Below are positions 36,128 to 47,043 of a DNA stretch of 64,000 nt, one piece after another. The DNA lies in contig NC_061800.1 of assembly GCF_021462225.1 (NCBI RefSeq), positions 17,158,749 through 17,222,748 of the forward strand, given 5' to 3'. The translations under genes were made by a program, and so were the position numbers. Positions within the stretch are counted from its first letter, which is position 1, and every line of letters starts with the position of its first letter. The notes under the pieces are model-generated. The model did no database searches, was not told where the DNA came from, and worked only from the letters and a program-made list of their open reading frames with translations. Source of the DNA: Girardinichthys multiradiatus. Lineage: Eukaryota; Chordata; Actinopteri; Cyprinodontiformes; Goodeidae.

Positions 36128-37733
36128 TACAGGTCCTTCTCAAAATATTAGCATATTGTGATAAAGTTAATTCTTTTCCATAATGTAATGATGAAAATTT
36201 AACATTCATATATTTTAGATTCATTGCACACTAACTGAAATATTTCAGGTCTTTTATTATCTTAATACGGATGATTTTGGCATACAGCTCATGAAAACCC
36301 AACATTCCTATCTCACAAAATTAGCATATCATTAAAAGGGTCTCTAAACGAGCTATGAACCTAATCATCTGAATCAACGAGTTAACTCTAAACACCTGCA
36401 AAAGTATCCTGAGGCCTTTAAAACTCCCAGCCTGGTTCATCACTCAAAACCCCAATCATGGGTAAGACTGCCGACCTGACTGCTGTCCAGAAGGCCACTA
36501 TTGACACCCTCAAGCAAGAGGGTAAGACACAGAAAGAAATTTCTGAACAAATAGGCTGTTCCCAGAGTGCTGTATCAAGGCACCTCAGTGGGAAGTCTGT
36601 GGGAAGGAAAAAGTGTGGCAGAAAACGCTGCACAACGAGAAGAGGTGACCGGACCCTGAGGAAGATTGTGGAGAAGGGCCAATTCCAGATCTTGGGGGAC
36701 CTGCGGAAGCAGTGGACTGAGTCTGGAGTAGAAACATCCAGAGCCACCGTGCACAGGCGTGTGCAGGAAATGGGCTACAGGTGCCGCATTCCCCAGGTCA
36801 AGCCACTTTTGAACCAGAAACAGCGGCAGAAGCGCCTGACCTGGGCTACAGAGAAGCAGCACTGGACTGTTGCTCAGTGGTCCAAAGTACTTTTTTCGGA
36901 TGAAAGCAAATTCTGCATGTCATTCGGAAATCAAGGTGCCAGAGTCTGGAGGAAGACTGGGGAGAAGGAAATGCCAGAAGTCCAGTGTCAAGTACCCACA
37001 GTCAGTGATGGTCTGGGGTGCTGTGTCAGCTGCTGGTGTTGGTCCACTGTGTTTTATCAAGGGCAGGGTCAATGCAGCTAGCTATCAGGAGATTTTGGAG
37101 CACTTCATGCTTCCATCTGCTGAAAAGCTTTATGGAGATGAAGATTTCATTTTTCAGCACGACCTGGCACCTGCTCACAGTGCCAAAACCACTGGTAAAT
37201 GGTTTACTGACCATGGTATCACTGTGCTCAATTGGCCTGCCAACTCTCCTGACCTGAACCCCATAGAGAATCTGTGGGATATTGTGAAGAGAACGTTGAG
37301 AGACTCAAGACCCAACACTCTGGATGAGCTAAAGGCCGCTATCGAAGCATCCTGGGCCTCCATAAGACCTCAGCAGTGCCACAGGCTGATTGCCTCCATG
37401 CCACGCCGCATTGAAGCAGTCATTTCTGCAAAAGGATTCCCGACCAAGTATTGAGTGCATAACTGTACATGATTATTTGAAGGTTGATGTTTTTTGTATT
37501 AAAAACACTTTTCTTTTATTGGTCGAATGAAATATGCTAATTTTGTGAGATAGGAATTTTGGGTTTTCATGAGCTGTATGCCAAAATCATCCGTATTAAG
37601 ACAATAAAAGACCTGAAATATTTCAGTTAGTGTGCAATGAATCTAAAATATATGAATGTTAAATTTTCATCATTACATTATGGAAAATAATAAACTTTAT
37701 CACAATATGCTAATATTTTGAGAAGGACCTGTA
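36128..37733 (+). mobile_element. Passport-like Tc1 element, copy 2
   Basis: TA at 36128-36129 and 37732-37733, with the same CAGGTCCTTC inverted ends as copies 1 and 3 and TIRs of about 190 bases. It lies about 10 bases beyond the 5' end of the L2-like LINE. The right TA merges into a TA microsatellite, so the exact target duplication cannot be separated from the array. Confidence 0.94.
36458..37454 (+). pseudogene. Tc1 DD34E transposase, frameshifted by an 8-base deletion
   Basis: Same protein as the copy at 22127-23131. Frame one (36458 on) gives MGKTADLTAVQKA, the helix-turn-helix and the first Asp (LFSDESKF). After GEKEMP the frame shifts: the intact copy has two tandem AAATGCCA words here, this one has one (36968-36976). 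The second frame resumes at CQKSSVKYPQSVMVWGAVSA and runs to the normal end TKY at 37454, with both later catalytic residues intact (FQHDLAPAH and NPIENLW). Every other part matches the family, so a single slippage or microhomology event killed it. Confidence 0.92.
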
Positions 37734-37777
37734 TATATATTATATATATAATATATATATATTATATATATAATATA

Positions 37778-37815
<38 letters not shown>

Positions 37816-37850
37816 TTTATATATATAATATATAATATATTATTATATAT
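37732..37850. repeat. TA-rich microsatellite
   Basis: About 120 bases of almost pure TA with TAATA interruptions, between the end of Tc1 copy 2 and an inverted LINE fragment. Further TATATA sequence follows the fragment at about 38000. Confidence 0.95.
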
Positions 37851-38003
37851 GGGATTCTGCGCCGAAAACGTCGAAGGGGAAAGCGTGCTGGCGTGCTGGT
37901 AAAGCTCCGCAAAAGAGGACTTCGCACACCACTGCCTTCAATCCACCTGGCAAATGTCCGCTCTCTAAACCACAAGATGGACAAGCTTCTTCTTCTATTA
38001 TAT
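37851..38003 (+). mobile_element. Isolated L2-like LINE fragment, inverted relative to the neighbouring LINE
   Basis: About 150 bases closely match the complement of 35745-35897, the 5' coding part of the minus-strand LINE (GILRRKRRRGKRAG through LPSIHLANVRSLNHKMDKLL). Truncated at both ends and bordered by TA-rich DNA on both sides. Confidence 0.88.
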
Positions 38004-39040
38004 ATATTGCATAGAAAAGCAATTTTAAGAAATTATTTATTATTTGCAGCTGAAACACCCTCATCTGGAGTTCATATAAGGTTCAGTTTGCAATACTTAT
38101 GCCATCAATGTGACTGTCCATCAATGGATTTTTCTGGTTAGACTCTCTGCTGTGCTTTAGAAGCCACATCATTGGTTCTGTCTTAATCCCAACATTTACA
38201 ACTAGAATAGCAGGATTGTAAATGTCTTGTGTAATGTCACTCAGCAGACAGAACAAAGTCTGGATGTTTATCACTGCACATCCCATGCAGCAAATCACTG
38301 CACTGACCTTTCAGTTCCTGCTGTAACTGCTTTGACTGTTTTCAGCTGGAACCAAACATGCTCCTCCTATGGAGTTTCGACATGTCAGCTGTTGCTGTCG
38401 CTATCCATTATGCATTCGAGCCCTCTACTCAGAGATGCCCACAAGTCCTCAAGCAAGGATAGAGAGGACACTCAGAATGCAGTTGGGTGCTTCCTGGGAT
38501 CATTAATGTCACCCAAGATTTTCTTGCTCAGCTCCTCTGTCAGCTGAATACTGTCTATAGAAATAGCTCTGACAGGAGTAATTAGACGATAATCATGAGA
38601 GCGTAATTTTTAAAAACAGTGTGTCTAATTATTTTTCCTGTCACATCAGTACATGGACAATGTCTTGCATAGATATACTGTGTTATATCGTGCTCATAGT
38701 TTCTTGGTTTGTTGTTTTTGTCCTTTTTCTCATGTCTGTGTTTATTTCTGTGGTCTTGCTGCATAACTATTCATCGCCTGGGGACAAGTTCAGTTTAAAT
38801 GAGTTTTAATAGTCAGTTTTGGGAAAGCATTGATATTGAGTGTAAAATGAAATCATTGCCCTCTGTAGTGGTAAAATGTTTTGCATAGAGACGCATGCTC
38901 CAGAGAGTTAAATTCTCTGACCTTTACTTGTTTCTTTGGCAGAGTTACCTGTTGATTGGTAGATATTATAATGTTTGTTTTTTTGTAAAGTAACTTTTCT
39001 CAATTGTGCATTTCACTGGACTGAAATTTTAAAGTCAGTC
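38004..39040. other. Non-coding stretch, nothing recognised
   Basis: No supported gene. Small open frames have no domains. A short tandem of CAGTCAAT/CAGTCAGT lies at 39034-39053, where the SINE begins. Confidence 0.55.
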
Positions 39041-39400
39041 AATCAGTCAGTCATTTTCCATACCGCTTATTCCATAGTGGGTCGCGGGGAACCTGGTGCC
39101 TATCTCCAGCAGTCTATGGGGTAGAGGCAGGGTACACCGTGGACAGGTCACCAGTCCATCGCAGGGCAACACACAAACAACCAAGCACACACTCATTCAC
39201 ACACCTAAGGGCAATTTAGAGACCAATTTACCTAACAGTCATGTTTTTGGACTGTGGGAGAAGGCTGGAGTACCCGGTGAAAACCAACCCATGCACTGGG
39301 AGAACATGCAAACTCCATGCGGAAAGACCCTCGGCTGGGAGTCGAACCCAATACCTTCTTGCTGCAAGGCAAGAGTGCTTCCAACTGCGCCACCATGCAA
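39041..39400 (-). mobile_element. tRNA-derived SINE-like repeat, copy 3
   Basis: On the minus strand the head has an A-box-like TGGCGCAGTTGG (39381-39392) and a B-box-like GGGTTCGACTCCC (39340-39353). This is the best-preserved tRNA-like pol III promoter of the three copies. The shared body and a GGAATAAGCGGTATGG end follow. Confidence 0.82.
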
Positions 39401-39625
39401 AAAAGGCTAAGGATCTGGCCTAAAAGATGCATAACACATTGAAGATGTATACAAGAAGGTTAACAGGTAACATGCGTAAGTGTATTTACCAGTGCATTAG
39501 ACGGGACAATCTAATATCCAATAAACTTACAGTTTTATTTAAGCTCTCTTCCTAAGTGATGCTCTAGAGAAGGATTTTTGGCTCTGATACTGATCCGAGT
39601 CCATTCATAGGCATTTGCTAATACT

Positions 39626-42600
39626 GTGTTCCAACACCCCTCCTTGAACCGCCACTTTAACGTGGTGGAGGGGTTTGAGTGCCCGAATGATCCTAGAGGC
39701 TATGTTGTCTGGGGCTTAAATGCCCCTGGTAGGGTCTCCCATGGCAAACAGGCTCTAGGTGACAGATCAGACAATGAGTGGTTCAAGACACCCTCATGAG
39801 GACTAAACAAAAAGGGCATGTGACGTCGCCCGGTACGGCGGAGCCGGGATCCCACCCTGGAGCCAGGCCTGGGGTCGGGACCCATCAGAGAGCGCCTGGT
39901 GGCTAGGTTGCTCCTCGCGGGACCCGGCTGAGCCAAGCCCAAAGGAGAGACGCGAGGCCATCCCCCAGTGGACCCAACACCTGCAGGGGGAACCGTGAGG
40001 GACCGGTGCAAAGAGGATTGGGCGGCTGACGAAGGTGGAGACTTCGGCGGCCCGATCCCCAGATGCTTAGGCTGGCTCTAGGGACGTGGAATGTCACCTC
40101 ACTGGGGGGGAAGGAGCCTGAGCTTGTGCAGGAGGTCGGGAGATATCGACTAGAAATAGTCGGGCTCACCTCCACGCACAGCGTGGGCTCTGGAACCCAT
40201 CTCCTCGAGAGCAGCTGGACTCTCTTCTATTCTGAAGTGGCCCACAGGGAGAGGCGGCAGGCTGGGGTGGGTTTACTTGTTACCCCCCAGCTCAGCTAAA
40301 CCCCAACACGAGACAGCTGAGCGGGCCGCATCCCTGTGGCCTTCGGGTTGGGGACAGGTCTCTGACTGTCGTTTCGGCCTACGGGCCGGGCGGTAGTATG
40401 GAGTACCTGGCCTTCTTGGCGTTCCTGTCAGGTTGCTGGATAGTGCCCCTCCCGGGGACTCCATTATTCTGCTGGTGGACTTTAATGCCCACGTGGGAAA
40501 CGACAGTGACACCTGGAGAGGTGTGATCGGGAGGAATGGCCTCCCCAATCTGAATCCGAGTGGTGTTTCGTTATTGGACTTCTGTGCTAGTCACGGATTG
40601 TCCATAATGAACACCATGTTCAAGCATAAGGGTATCCATCAGTGCACTTAGCACCAGGACATCCTAGACAGGAGGTCGATGATCAACTTTGTTGTCGTAT
40701 CATCAGACCTTCAGCCGCATGTTTTGGACACTCGAGTGAAGAGAGGGGCTGAGCTGTCCACTGATCACCACCTGGTGGTGAGTTGGATCCGCTGGAAGAA
40801 GAGAAAGCTGGACAGACTTGGCAGGCCCAAGCGCATAGCTTTGACCAGATTCTGGGGGAGACATAGAGTCCGAGTGGACCATGTTCTCCGCATCTGTTGT
40901 CGATGCTGCTGCCCATAGCTGCGGCTGTAAGGTCTGTGGTGCCTGTTGCGGTGGCAATCCCCAAACCCGGTGGTGGACACCGGCAGTAAGGGTCGCTGTC
41001 AAGCTGAAGAAGGAGTCCTATTGGCTGTGGTTGGCTTGTGGGACTCCTGAGGCGGCTGACGGGTACCGTGGGGCCAAGCGTGCTGCGGCCCGGGCAGTGG
41101 CAGCGGCAAAAACCCAGGCCTGGGAGGAGTTCGGTGAGGCCATGGAGAAGGACTACTGGTTAGCCTCGAAGCGTTTCTGGCAAGCCATCCTGCGCCTCAG
41201 GAGGGGGAAGCAGTGCTTCCCCAACACTGTTTACAGTGGGGGTAGGAGGCTGCTGATCTCGACTGGGGACATTACCGGGCAGTGGAATGAGTACTTCGAG
41301 GATCTCCTCAATCCTGCCATCACGCATTCCCTGGTGGAAACAGAGGCTGGGGACTCGGGGTTGGACTCTTTCATCACCCAGGCTGAAGTCACCGAGGTGG
41401 TTAAAAAGCTCTGCGGTGGCAAGGCTTCGGGGGTGGATGAGATCCGCCCTGAGTACCTCAAGTGTCTGGATGTTGTAGGGCTGTCATGGTTTACACGCCT
41501 CTTCAACATTGCGTGGCGGTCGGGGACAGTGGCTCTGGACTGGCATCCTGGGGTGGTGGTCCCCCGTCATAAGAAGGGTGACCGGAGAGTGTGTTCTAAC
41601 TACAGGGGGATCACACTTCTCAGCCTCCTTGGTAAGGCCTACGCCAGGGTATTGGAGAGGAGAGTCCGGCCGATAGTCGAACCTCGGCTTCAGGAGGAGC
41701 AGTGTGGTTTTCGGCCCAGCCGTGGAACACTGGACCAGCTCTATACCCTCTACAGGGTACTCGAGGGTTCATGGGAGTTTGCCCAACTGGTCCACATGTG
41801 TTTTGTGGACCTGGAGAAAGCATTCGACTGTGTCCCTCATGGTGCCCTGTGGGGGGTGATCCAGGAGTATTGAATCGGGGACCCTTTATTAGGGGCCATT
41901 CTGTCTCTGTACAAGCGGAGCCGGAGTTTGGTCCGCATTACCGGCACTATGTCTGACCTGTTCCCCGTGCATGTTGGACTCAGGCAGGGCAGCCCTTTGT
42001 CACCGGTCCTGTTCATAACTTTTATGGACAGGATTTCTAGGCACAGCCAAGGGCCGGAGGGGGTCTGGTTTGGGGACCAGTGGATTTCGTCTCTTTTTTT
42101 TGCGGATGATGTGGTCCTGCTGGCCCCCTGTAGCCAAGACCTGTAGGACAGTTCGCAGCCGAGTGTGAAGCGGCTGGGATGAAGATCAGCTCCTCCAAGT
42201 CCGAGGCCATGGCTCTCGACTGGAAAAGGGTGGCTTGCCCTCTTCGGGTTGGAGGGGAGTTCCTGCCTCAAGTGGAGGAGTTCAAGTATCTTGGGGTCTT
42301 GTTCACGAGTGACGGAAGAATGGAGCGGGAGATCGACAGACGGATCGGTGCGGCTGCCACAGTAATGGGGTCACTGTGCCGGTCCGTTGTGGTGAAGAGA
42401 GAGCTGAGCCAGAAAGCGAAGCTCTCGATTTACCGGTCGGTCTACGTTCCTACCCTCACCTATGGCCCAGAACTTTGGGTCATCACCGAAAGAACGAGAT
42501 CCCGGATACAAGCGACTGAAATGAGCTTCCTCCATAGGGTTGCCGGGCACTCCCTTAGAGACAGAGTGAGGAGCTCGGCCATCCGGGAGGGGCTTGGAGT

Positions 42601-42913
42601 AGAGCCGCTGCTCCTTCACATCAAGAGGAGCCAGTTGAAGTGGCTTGGGCATCTATATCGGTTGCCTCCTGAAAGCCTTCCTCGGGAGGTGTTCCAGGCA
42701 CGTCCCACGGAGAGGAGGGCCAGGGGACGACCCTGGACACGCTGGAGGGATTATGTCTCTCGGCTGGCCTGGGAACGCCTTGGGCTCCCCCCGGAGGAGC
42801 TGGAGGAGGTGTCTGGAGAGAGGGACATCATGGCGTCTCTGCTGAGTCTGCTGCCCCCGCGACCCGGTCCTGGATAAAGCGGAAGACGAGGAGTACCAGT
42901 ACGAGTGTTCCAA
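39626..42913 (+). mobile_element. Rex3-like (RTE clade) LINE, full length with target duplication
   Basis: The nine-base duplication GTGTTCCAA flanks the element (39626-39634 and 42905-42913), which gives an insert of 39635-42904, about 3.27 kb. GC-rich 5' UTR to about 40060, one ORF, and a very short 3' end (GATAAAGCGGAAGACGAGGA). The match of RT sequence to the Rex3 group (CAGGGCAGCCCTTTGTCACC and GGGGTGGTGGTCC areas) is recalled, not searched. Confidence 0.9.
40063..42877 (+). pseudogene. Rex3-like endonuclease-RT ORF, broken
   Basis: Domains in order. The APE endonuclease begins at LALGTWNVTSLGGKEPELVQ (40069), continues with [17 protein letters not shown] (about 40455) and ends with STDHHLVVSWIRW (about 40760). 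The linker follows, and then the RT: EQCGFRPSRGTLDQLY, MCFVDLEKAFDCVPHG, HVGLRQGSPLSPVLFITFMD and SLFFADDVVLLAP. The thumb is VEEFKYLGVLFTSDGRMERE and the C-terminal domain LLHIKRSQLKWLGHLYRLPP. Stops at 40297, 40649, 41871 and 42144, plus at least three frame changes, disable it. 40881-41873 and 42179-42877 remain long open segments. Confidence 0.9.
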
Positions 42914-44061
42914 TATTTCATGTTTTTAAAGTTATGTAATGCAAACTGTGCAATGTAATGCGCTTGAATTTTATGCACTTGCTTCAACAGGTCCTGAATA
43001 TCATACTTGTCAACTGCTACAAGATTACCACAACTGCAACTCAGATACTACAGTAATGACACAAAAAAGGCATTACTTTCTCTCACAACATGGGGTCATT
43101 GAAACTTTGTTTCATGTTAAGCCATCATTTACTATTGGAATAATTTAGCTAATAATCATGTAAATAACTACATTAAATAATTTCATTCATAGATGGTCCC
43201 AGATAAAAAACAAAAGTAGAATGAGTTGGTGACATAATGGAAAGGTGACATACGTAGTCATGATGTACATACACCAATTTTCAAAGGCAAGTTTACTTTT
43301 CCATGATGTTGTCATTATGGAAATATAAGGAACCTGGTCATTGTGCAGTAGAACATTGAATTTCACCTCAGTGACCTGTGTACACACAAGCATTTTACAA
43401 TGGAAGCACATGAAAACTGACAAAAACAGTGTGCAGCAGTTTACAGATATGTTTGACATGACACATAAAGCTACAGTTTATAATAAACTCATGCATTGTC
43501 TCTGGTAGCTACATTTATGTGAGGAGTTTTCTGAAGTGCTATGCTAACATTAAGATAATTAACATCTCCATTTAGACATGACTCTGATAATTAAGCTCCT
43601 AACATATTTCCATGTGGTTCCTGCTATTTGTGTGCAGAAGACACTTACAGAAAGTTGTTCTCCTGCACCAAAAATGTGGCCGTTTGTGTTTAATGGCAAA
43701 CAATTTTGTCACTAGAATCTTAGCTGTTCTGCAGCATTTCCCCACACCAACAGTTGTCTGAGCACAGCAAAGCAGGCTGGTCACATGACCCAGACAGACA
43801 GGGAACTGCTGCAGTCAATACAGTCTATCTTCATTGCGAACATTATTATAAAGAATGAGGAACATTTTTTGTTGGGGGAAATCTAGAAGCTCAACAAAAT
43901 AACGTAATGTAATATGGTATACAATTTATACAAAACTACAACACAGTTTTGCAAGCCACACACATGAAAATAGACAATGATTGTCTTTGGCCAAATCAAA
44001 TTGTGGCCTAATTGGTTGCTGGGGTTCTGGGTAACATAAAATCACAGAAAGGGCACCAATA
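42914..44061. other. fgf14 intron sequence, nothing else recognised
   Basis: No open frames with domains and no repeats that I recognise. Presumed intron from its position upstream of the two fgf14 exons. Confidence 0.6.
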
Positions 44062-44170
44062 GTCAAGTCAATTCAAGTTTATTTATATAGCGCTTTTCAG
44101 CAACAAGGCACTCAAAGTGCTGTACACGAGGAAAAACATAATGATACAGAAAATCAAACACAGAAAAATA
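44062..44170 (-). mobile_element. LINE 3'-tail fragment
   Basis: Plus-strand TTCAAGTTTATTTATATAGC followed by CAACAAGGCACTCAAAGTGC matches the tail of the CR1-like LINE at 16440-16520 in reverse. Only the last 100 or so bases were inserted. Confidence 0.7.
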
Positions 44171-44236
44171 AATCATATTACATTAATAATCCTTGGGAGT
44201 TTACTGGTAAGAGCTGGTTCTAATCCAATCTGATCC

Positions 44237-44279
44237 CTGATCAAATGCAACACCAATAAGTGGTGTTGCATTTGATCAG
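44237..44279. repeat. Perfect 19-base-arm palindrome
   Basis: Arms 44237-44255 (CTGATCAAATGCAACACCA) and 44261-44279 are exact complements around a five-base loop AATAAG-type spacer (44256-44260). More distant, imperfect complementarity (TACTGGT near 44203 and ACCAGTA near 44290) hints at a longer decayed hairpin. Confidence 0.9.
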
Positions 44280-45345
44280 AGACTCTGATACCAGTAATCT
44301 TAAAATGCACAGTTTAGAACCCTGATCCAATAGTTGAGATTAGATTAAAACACCCCCAATACTTAATCCAGCTCAATCTTAAAAGGATATAATGAAGCAG
44401 ATTAAAAAAATAAATATGTACAAATATTATCTAATGACATTTTACACATTAAGTAACACAGAAACTACATGACCAGGCCAAAGTGCTTGTAAATATTCCC
44501 CCGTTTGCCATTTGCTTTGAACCTTTTTCTTTAAGAAGCAAGAGTTTGACTTTTAGAACTAACGCCTGCAGATGTGCTGGACCTCTTCATTGTGATGAGT
44601 GGTCCTTGATTAATTTACCCCAAATGAAAGACTTTATTTATAGCCTGGCAGTGTGGACAGTGTGGACTGCTTTTTTTGCCAGTCTGTCGAAGATGAATTG
44701 GTAACAGCAGAGAGAGATATGTTGCCTCAGTGATCATTTGTCACTGCCCTGCCGAGGTGTGAAGGATGGATTAATCACTAGGTTATTTCTGTCATGATTC
44801 AAACAAAGTTTAGTATTGATAACTAAGTAGCTGACACTTGAAGTATATTTGATAGGAATGATCAGCTTTGGGCATTTCCATTTGTTTTTAGAAATAAAGA
44901 AATGAAAAAGATTAAACAGCAAAGCAGGAGCAGCTTGACATCCAGGTTGGCTAGTTTTCTCAGTGCTCATTTCATCGATGTCAGTGCCTAACAATGCACA
45001 TTTTCTGCCCGGAGCATGTGCTAATTGGCAAGACGATTGCTCTTACATCTGATGTCAAGGTTAAGGCCAAGGAGAAAATGAGAGCAGCATTTCATTCAAG
45101 ATGATTATAACAAGGGACACTGTGCAGTGCTCATACTTTTCAAGTCAGGCAGTGAATATGAACTTCATTTCTATGGCAAGGCCATTTCTGTACAATGTGA
45201 GCATGATATACAAGCACCAGCTGTCCCGATGACCCCCACATACTGTAAAATATAGTTCTGTTATCTATTAAAATCTTAAGAACAAATCATTTGGGATAAC
45301 TCTGATTTAAAAATCATTTTACCAGTAATGTCTCCATCTCTGCAG
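44280..45345. other. fgf14 intron, end portion before exon 4
   Basis: No gene-like feature. The last bases form an ordinary 3' splice site: a pyrimidine-rich TCTCCATCTCTGCAG ends at 45345, immediately before the exon. Confidence 0.7.
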
Positions 45346-45544
45346 GAACTCTTTACTGCAGAATGCAAGTTCAAAGAGTCAGTGTTCGAGAACTACTACG
45401 TGATCTACTCATCCATGCTGTACAGACAGCAGGAATCGGGGAGAGCATGGTTCCTGGGGCTCAACAAAGAGGGCCAAGCCATGAAGGGGAACCGAGTGAA
45501 AAAAACAAAACCAGCTGCTCACTTCCTGCCCAAGCCATTAGAAG
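45346..45544 (+). CDS. fgf14: fgf14, penultimate coding exon
   Basis: A 199-base exon coding for the C-terminal half of the beta-trefoil core of an intracellular FGF (FHF subfamily). The protein binds the cytoplasmic tails of voltage-gated sodium channels and tunes their inactivation and placement; it is not secreted as a growth factor. Translation starts [20 protein letters not shown] and continues through [20 protein letters not shown] to [10 protein letters not shown]. The acceptor is CTGCAG at 45340-45345 and the donor GTATGTGAG starts at 45545. The exon ends one base into a codon, which joins TT of the next exon to give Val. The length equals that of the matching FHF exon as I remember it. 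FGF14 is preferred over FGF11/12/13 because of the tail in the next exon. Earlier exons were not found in this window. Confidence 0.95.
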
Positions 45545-45599
45545 GTATGTGAGCTCAAATGTAGTACCTTGTTACTGAACTCATCTCAGAACTGCAAAT

Positions 45600-46090
45600 T
45601 TCTTTAGGATTTTATGTAATAGACCAATGCAAAGAAGTGAAAACTGTCAAGTGAACGGAAAATAATACAGGCTTTTTCAAAACTGTTGTGCATTTGTGTT
45701 CAGACTTTAAAACGGATGTTTGAAACACCTCTCCACTCAATCTGCCTGTGGTTTAGCTATTTGCAAAGAAGAGTGGGCTAAATTTTCAGTCTCTAGATGT
45801 TCAAAGCTGGTAGACATACCAAAAAAAGGTCATGTAGCTATATTTGTAGTGAAAAGTAGTTCTACAAAGTATTGAATACAAATGCATACCACACCTTTTA
45901 GATTTCTTATGTGTAAAAAAGCGTTAAAAACAATGAATCCTTTCCAATTAATGCTTTCACTCTTTTTTGTCTATCACATAAAATCACTATACGATACATT
46001 TGCTTGTGGTTGTAGTGTGACAAAATTTGAAAAGTTCACAGTATATGAGGTTTTACTGACCTACGTAATTCTTGAGGAACCTTTAGGATT
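45600..46090. mobile_element. Decayed Tc1-type terminal-repeat remnant in the last intron
   Basis: GGATTTTATGTAATAGACCAATGCAAAGAAGTGAAAA-like sequence at 45608 and its rough inverse near 45960 (TTTTGTCTATCACATAAAAT) form a pair of diverged inverted repeats with TTGAATACAAATGCATACCACA near 45873. This is the pattern of the TTGCAAAAGTATTC family. No transposase frame is left. Confidence 0.55.
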
Positions 46091-46900
46091 TAAAATGTTT
46101 TGTTAAATACAACTTACTGCACAGCCTTCTGTTGGCAAATAGATTTTTTAGAGGTCACTATTGCAGTAATGTTTGTTAGTTGTGCAATTGACTGTGCAGC
46201 AGGCTCCATTTCAATACTCTATGTTGGTCGCTAAACATAGAAAACTGAAAATGCTGAGCATGACAACGTTTATGATCCCTGTGACATACCAAGACAATTG
46301 TCCTACACAATAAGACTTGATACAATACTTATCTGCGGTACATCTACTGTAAACGAAATGACTGCATTTGACATATATTTGTACTTGTGTGCTGATTTAC
46401 TGCGCTGCAGCTGGAGGCATGCACTATAGGAGGCAGAGGCAGCTCTGTAAGTGCAGCATGAAATGTTGATAGTGCTGCACATGCCACCATCACTCTCATC
46501 AGCCACTGGCCCTGATTGCTGCCCATCTTTCGAAACATGGAACCAAAGTGAAGTGTCTTGTCAACGCAGTAATACAGCTGTGGTGTGCAACCTGCAAAAT
46601 GGGATATAAGGAGGGGTTTTTGTATCAAAAAGCATTTACCTAGATTTAGAATTTGGCTTGAATAAGGAATGAATGAGTCAGAATTAAAGTAAAAACCCTG
46701 AGCTTTATTGCATGTACCCGCTTTTAACTATCAGGAAGTTGCATATTTAAGGGCAGGTTATTAAAAAGTATTTTTTCTGTCAAAACGTAGAAAATGCTTT
46801 GTTCAGGGATAGAGCTCAACTCAAAAAGGCAGGGTAGAGGTTATTGCTAACACCATTCATCTAATCTCTCTGTTTTATCTCCTCATATCTGCTCCTCCAG
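46091..46900. other. fgf14 last intron, remaining part
   Basis: Nothing recognised apart from a good 3' splice site (TCATATCTGCTCCTCCAG, ending at 46900). Confidence 0.7.
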
Positions 46901-47043
46901 TTGCCATGTACAGAGAACCATCTCTGCACGACGTCGGAGAGACGGTGCCCAAGGCGGCCGTGCCCCCCAGTAAAAGCACAAGCGAGCCAGTGGTGATGAA
47001 CGGAGGCAAACCTGTCAGCAAGTCTGACAAACCGGCCACATAG
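46901..47043 (+). CDS. fgf14: fgf14, last coding exon
   Basis: Continues the previous exon in phase: the split Val, then AMYREPSLHDVGETVPKAAV, PPSKSTSEPVVMNGGKPVSK, SDKPAT and TAG at 47041-47043, 47 residues in all. MYREPSLHDVGETVPK together with SKSTS and MNGGKPV is the signature of the FGF14 tail. In FGF12 and FGF13 this region is different. Compared with the mammalian tail as I remember it, the core is the same, but the part after the signature is slightly longer and differs (AAVPP and SDKPAT). The tail is unstructured and lies outside the trefoil. Confidence 0.96.

Noticed and set aside
39340..39399. Possible tRNA gene (A and B boxes on the minus strand)
   Set aside because: The boxes belong to a SINE head. 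The flanking sequence does not fold as a full cloverleaf, and the body continues for 300 bases shared with two other copies.
42371..42652. Minus-strand frame opposite Rex3
   Set aside because: Antisense shadow of the Rex3 C-terminal coding region.
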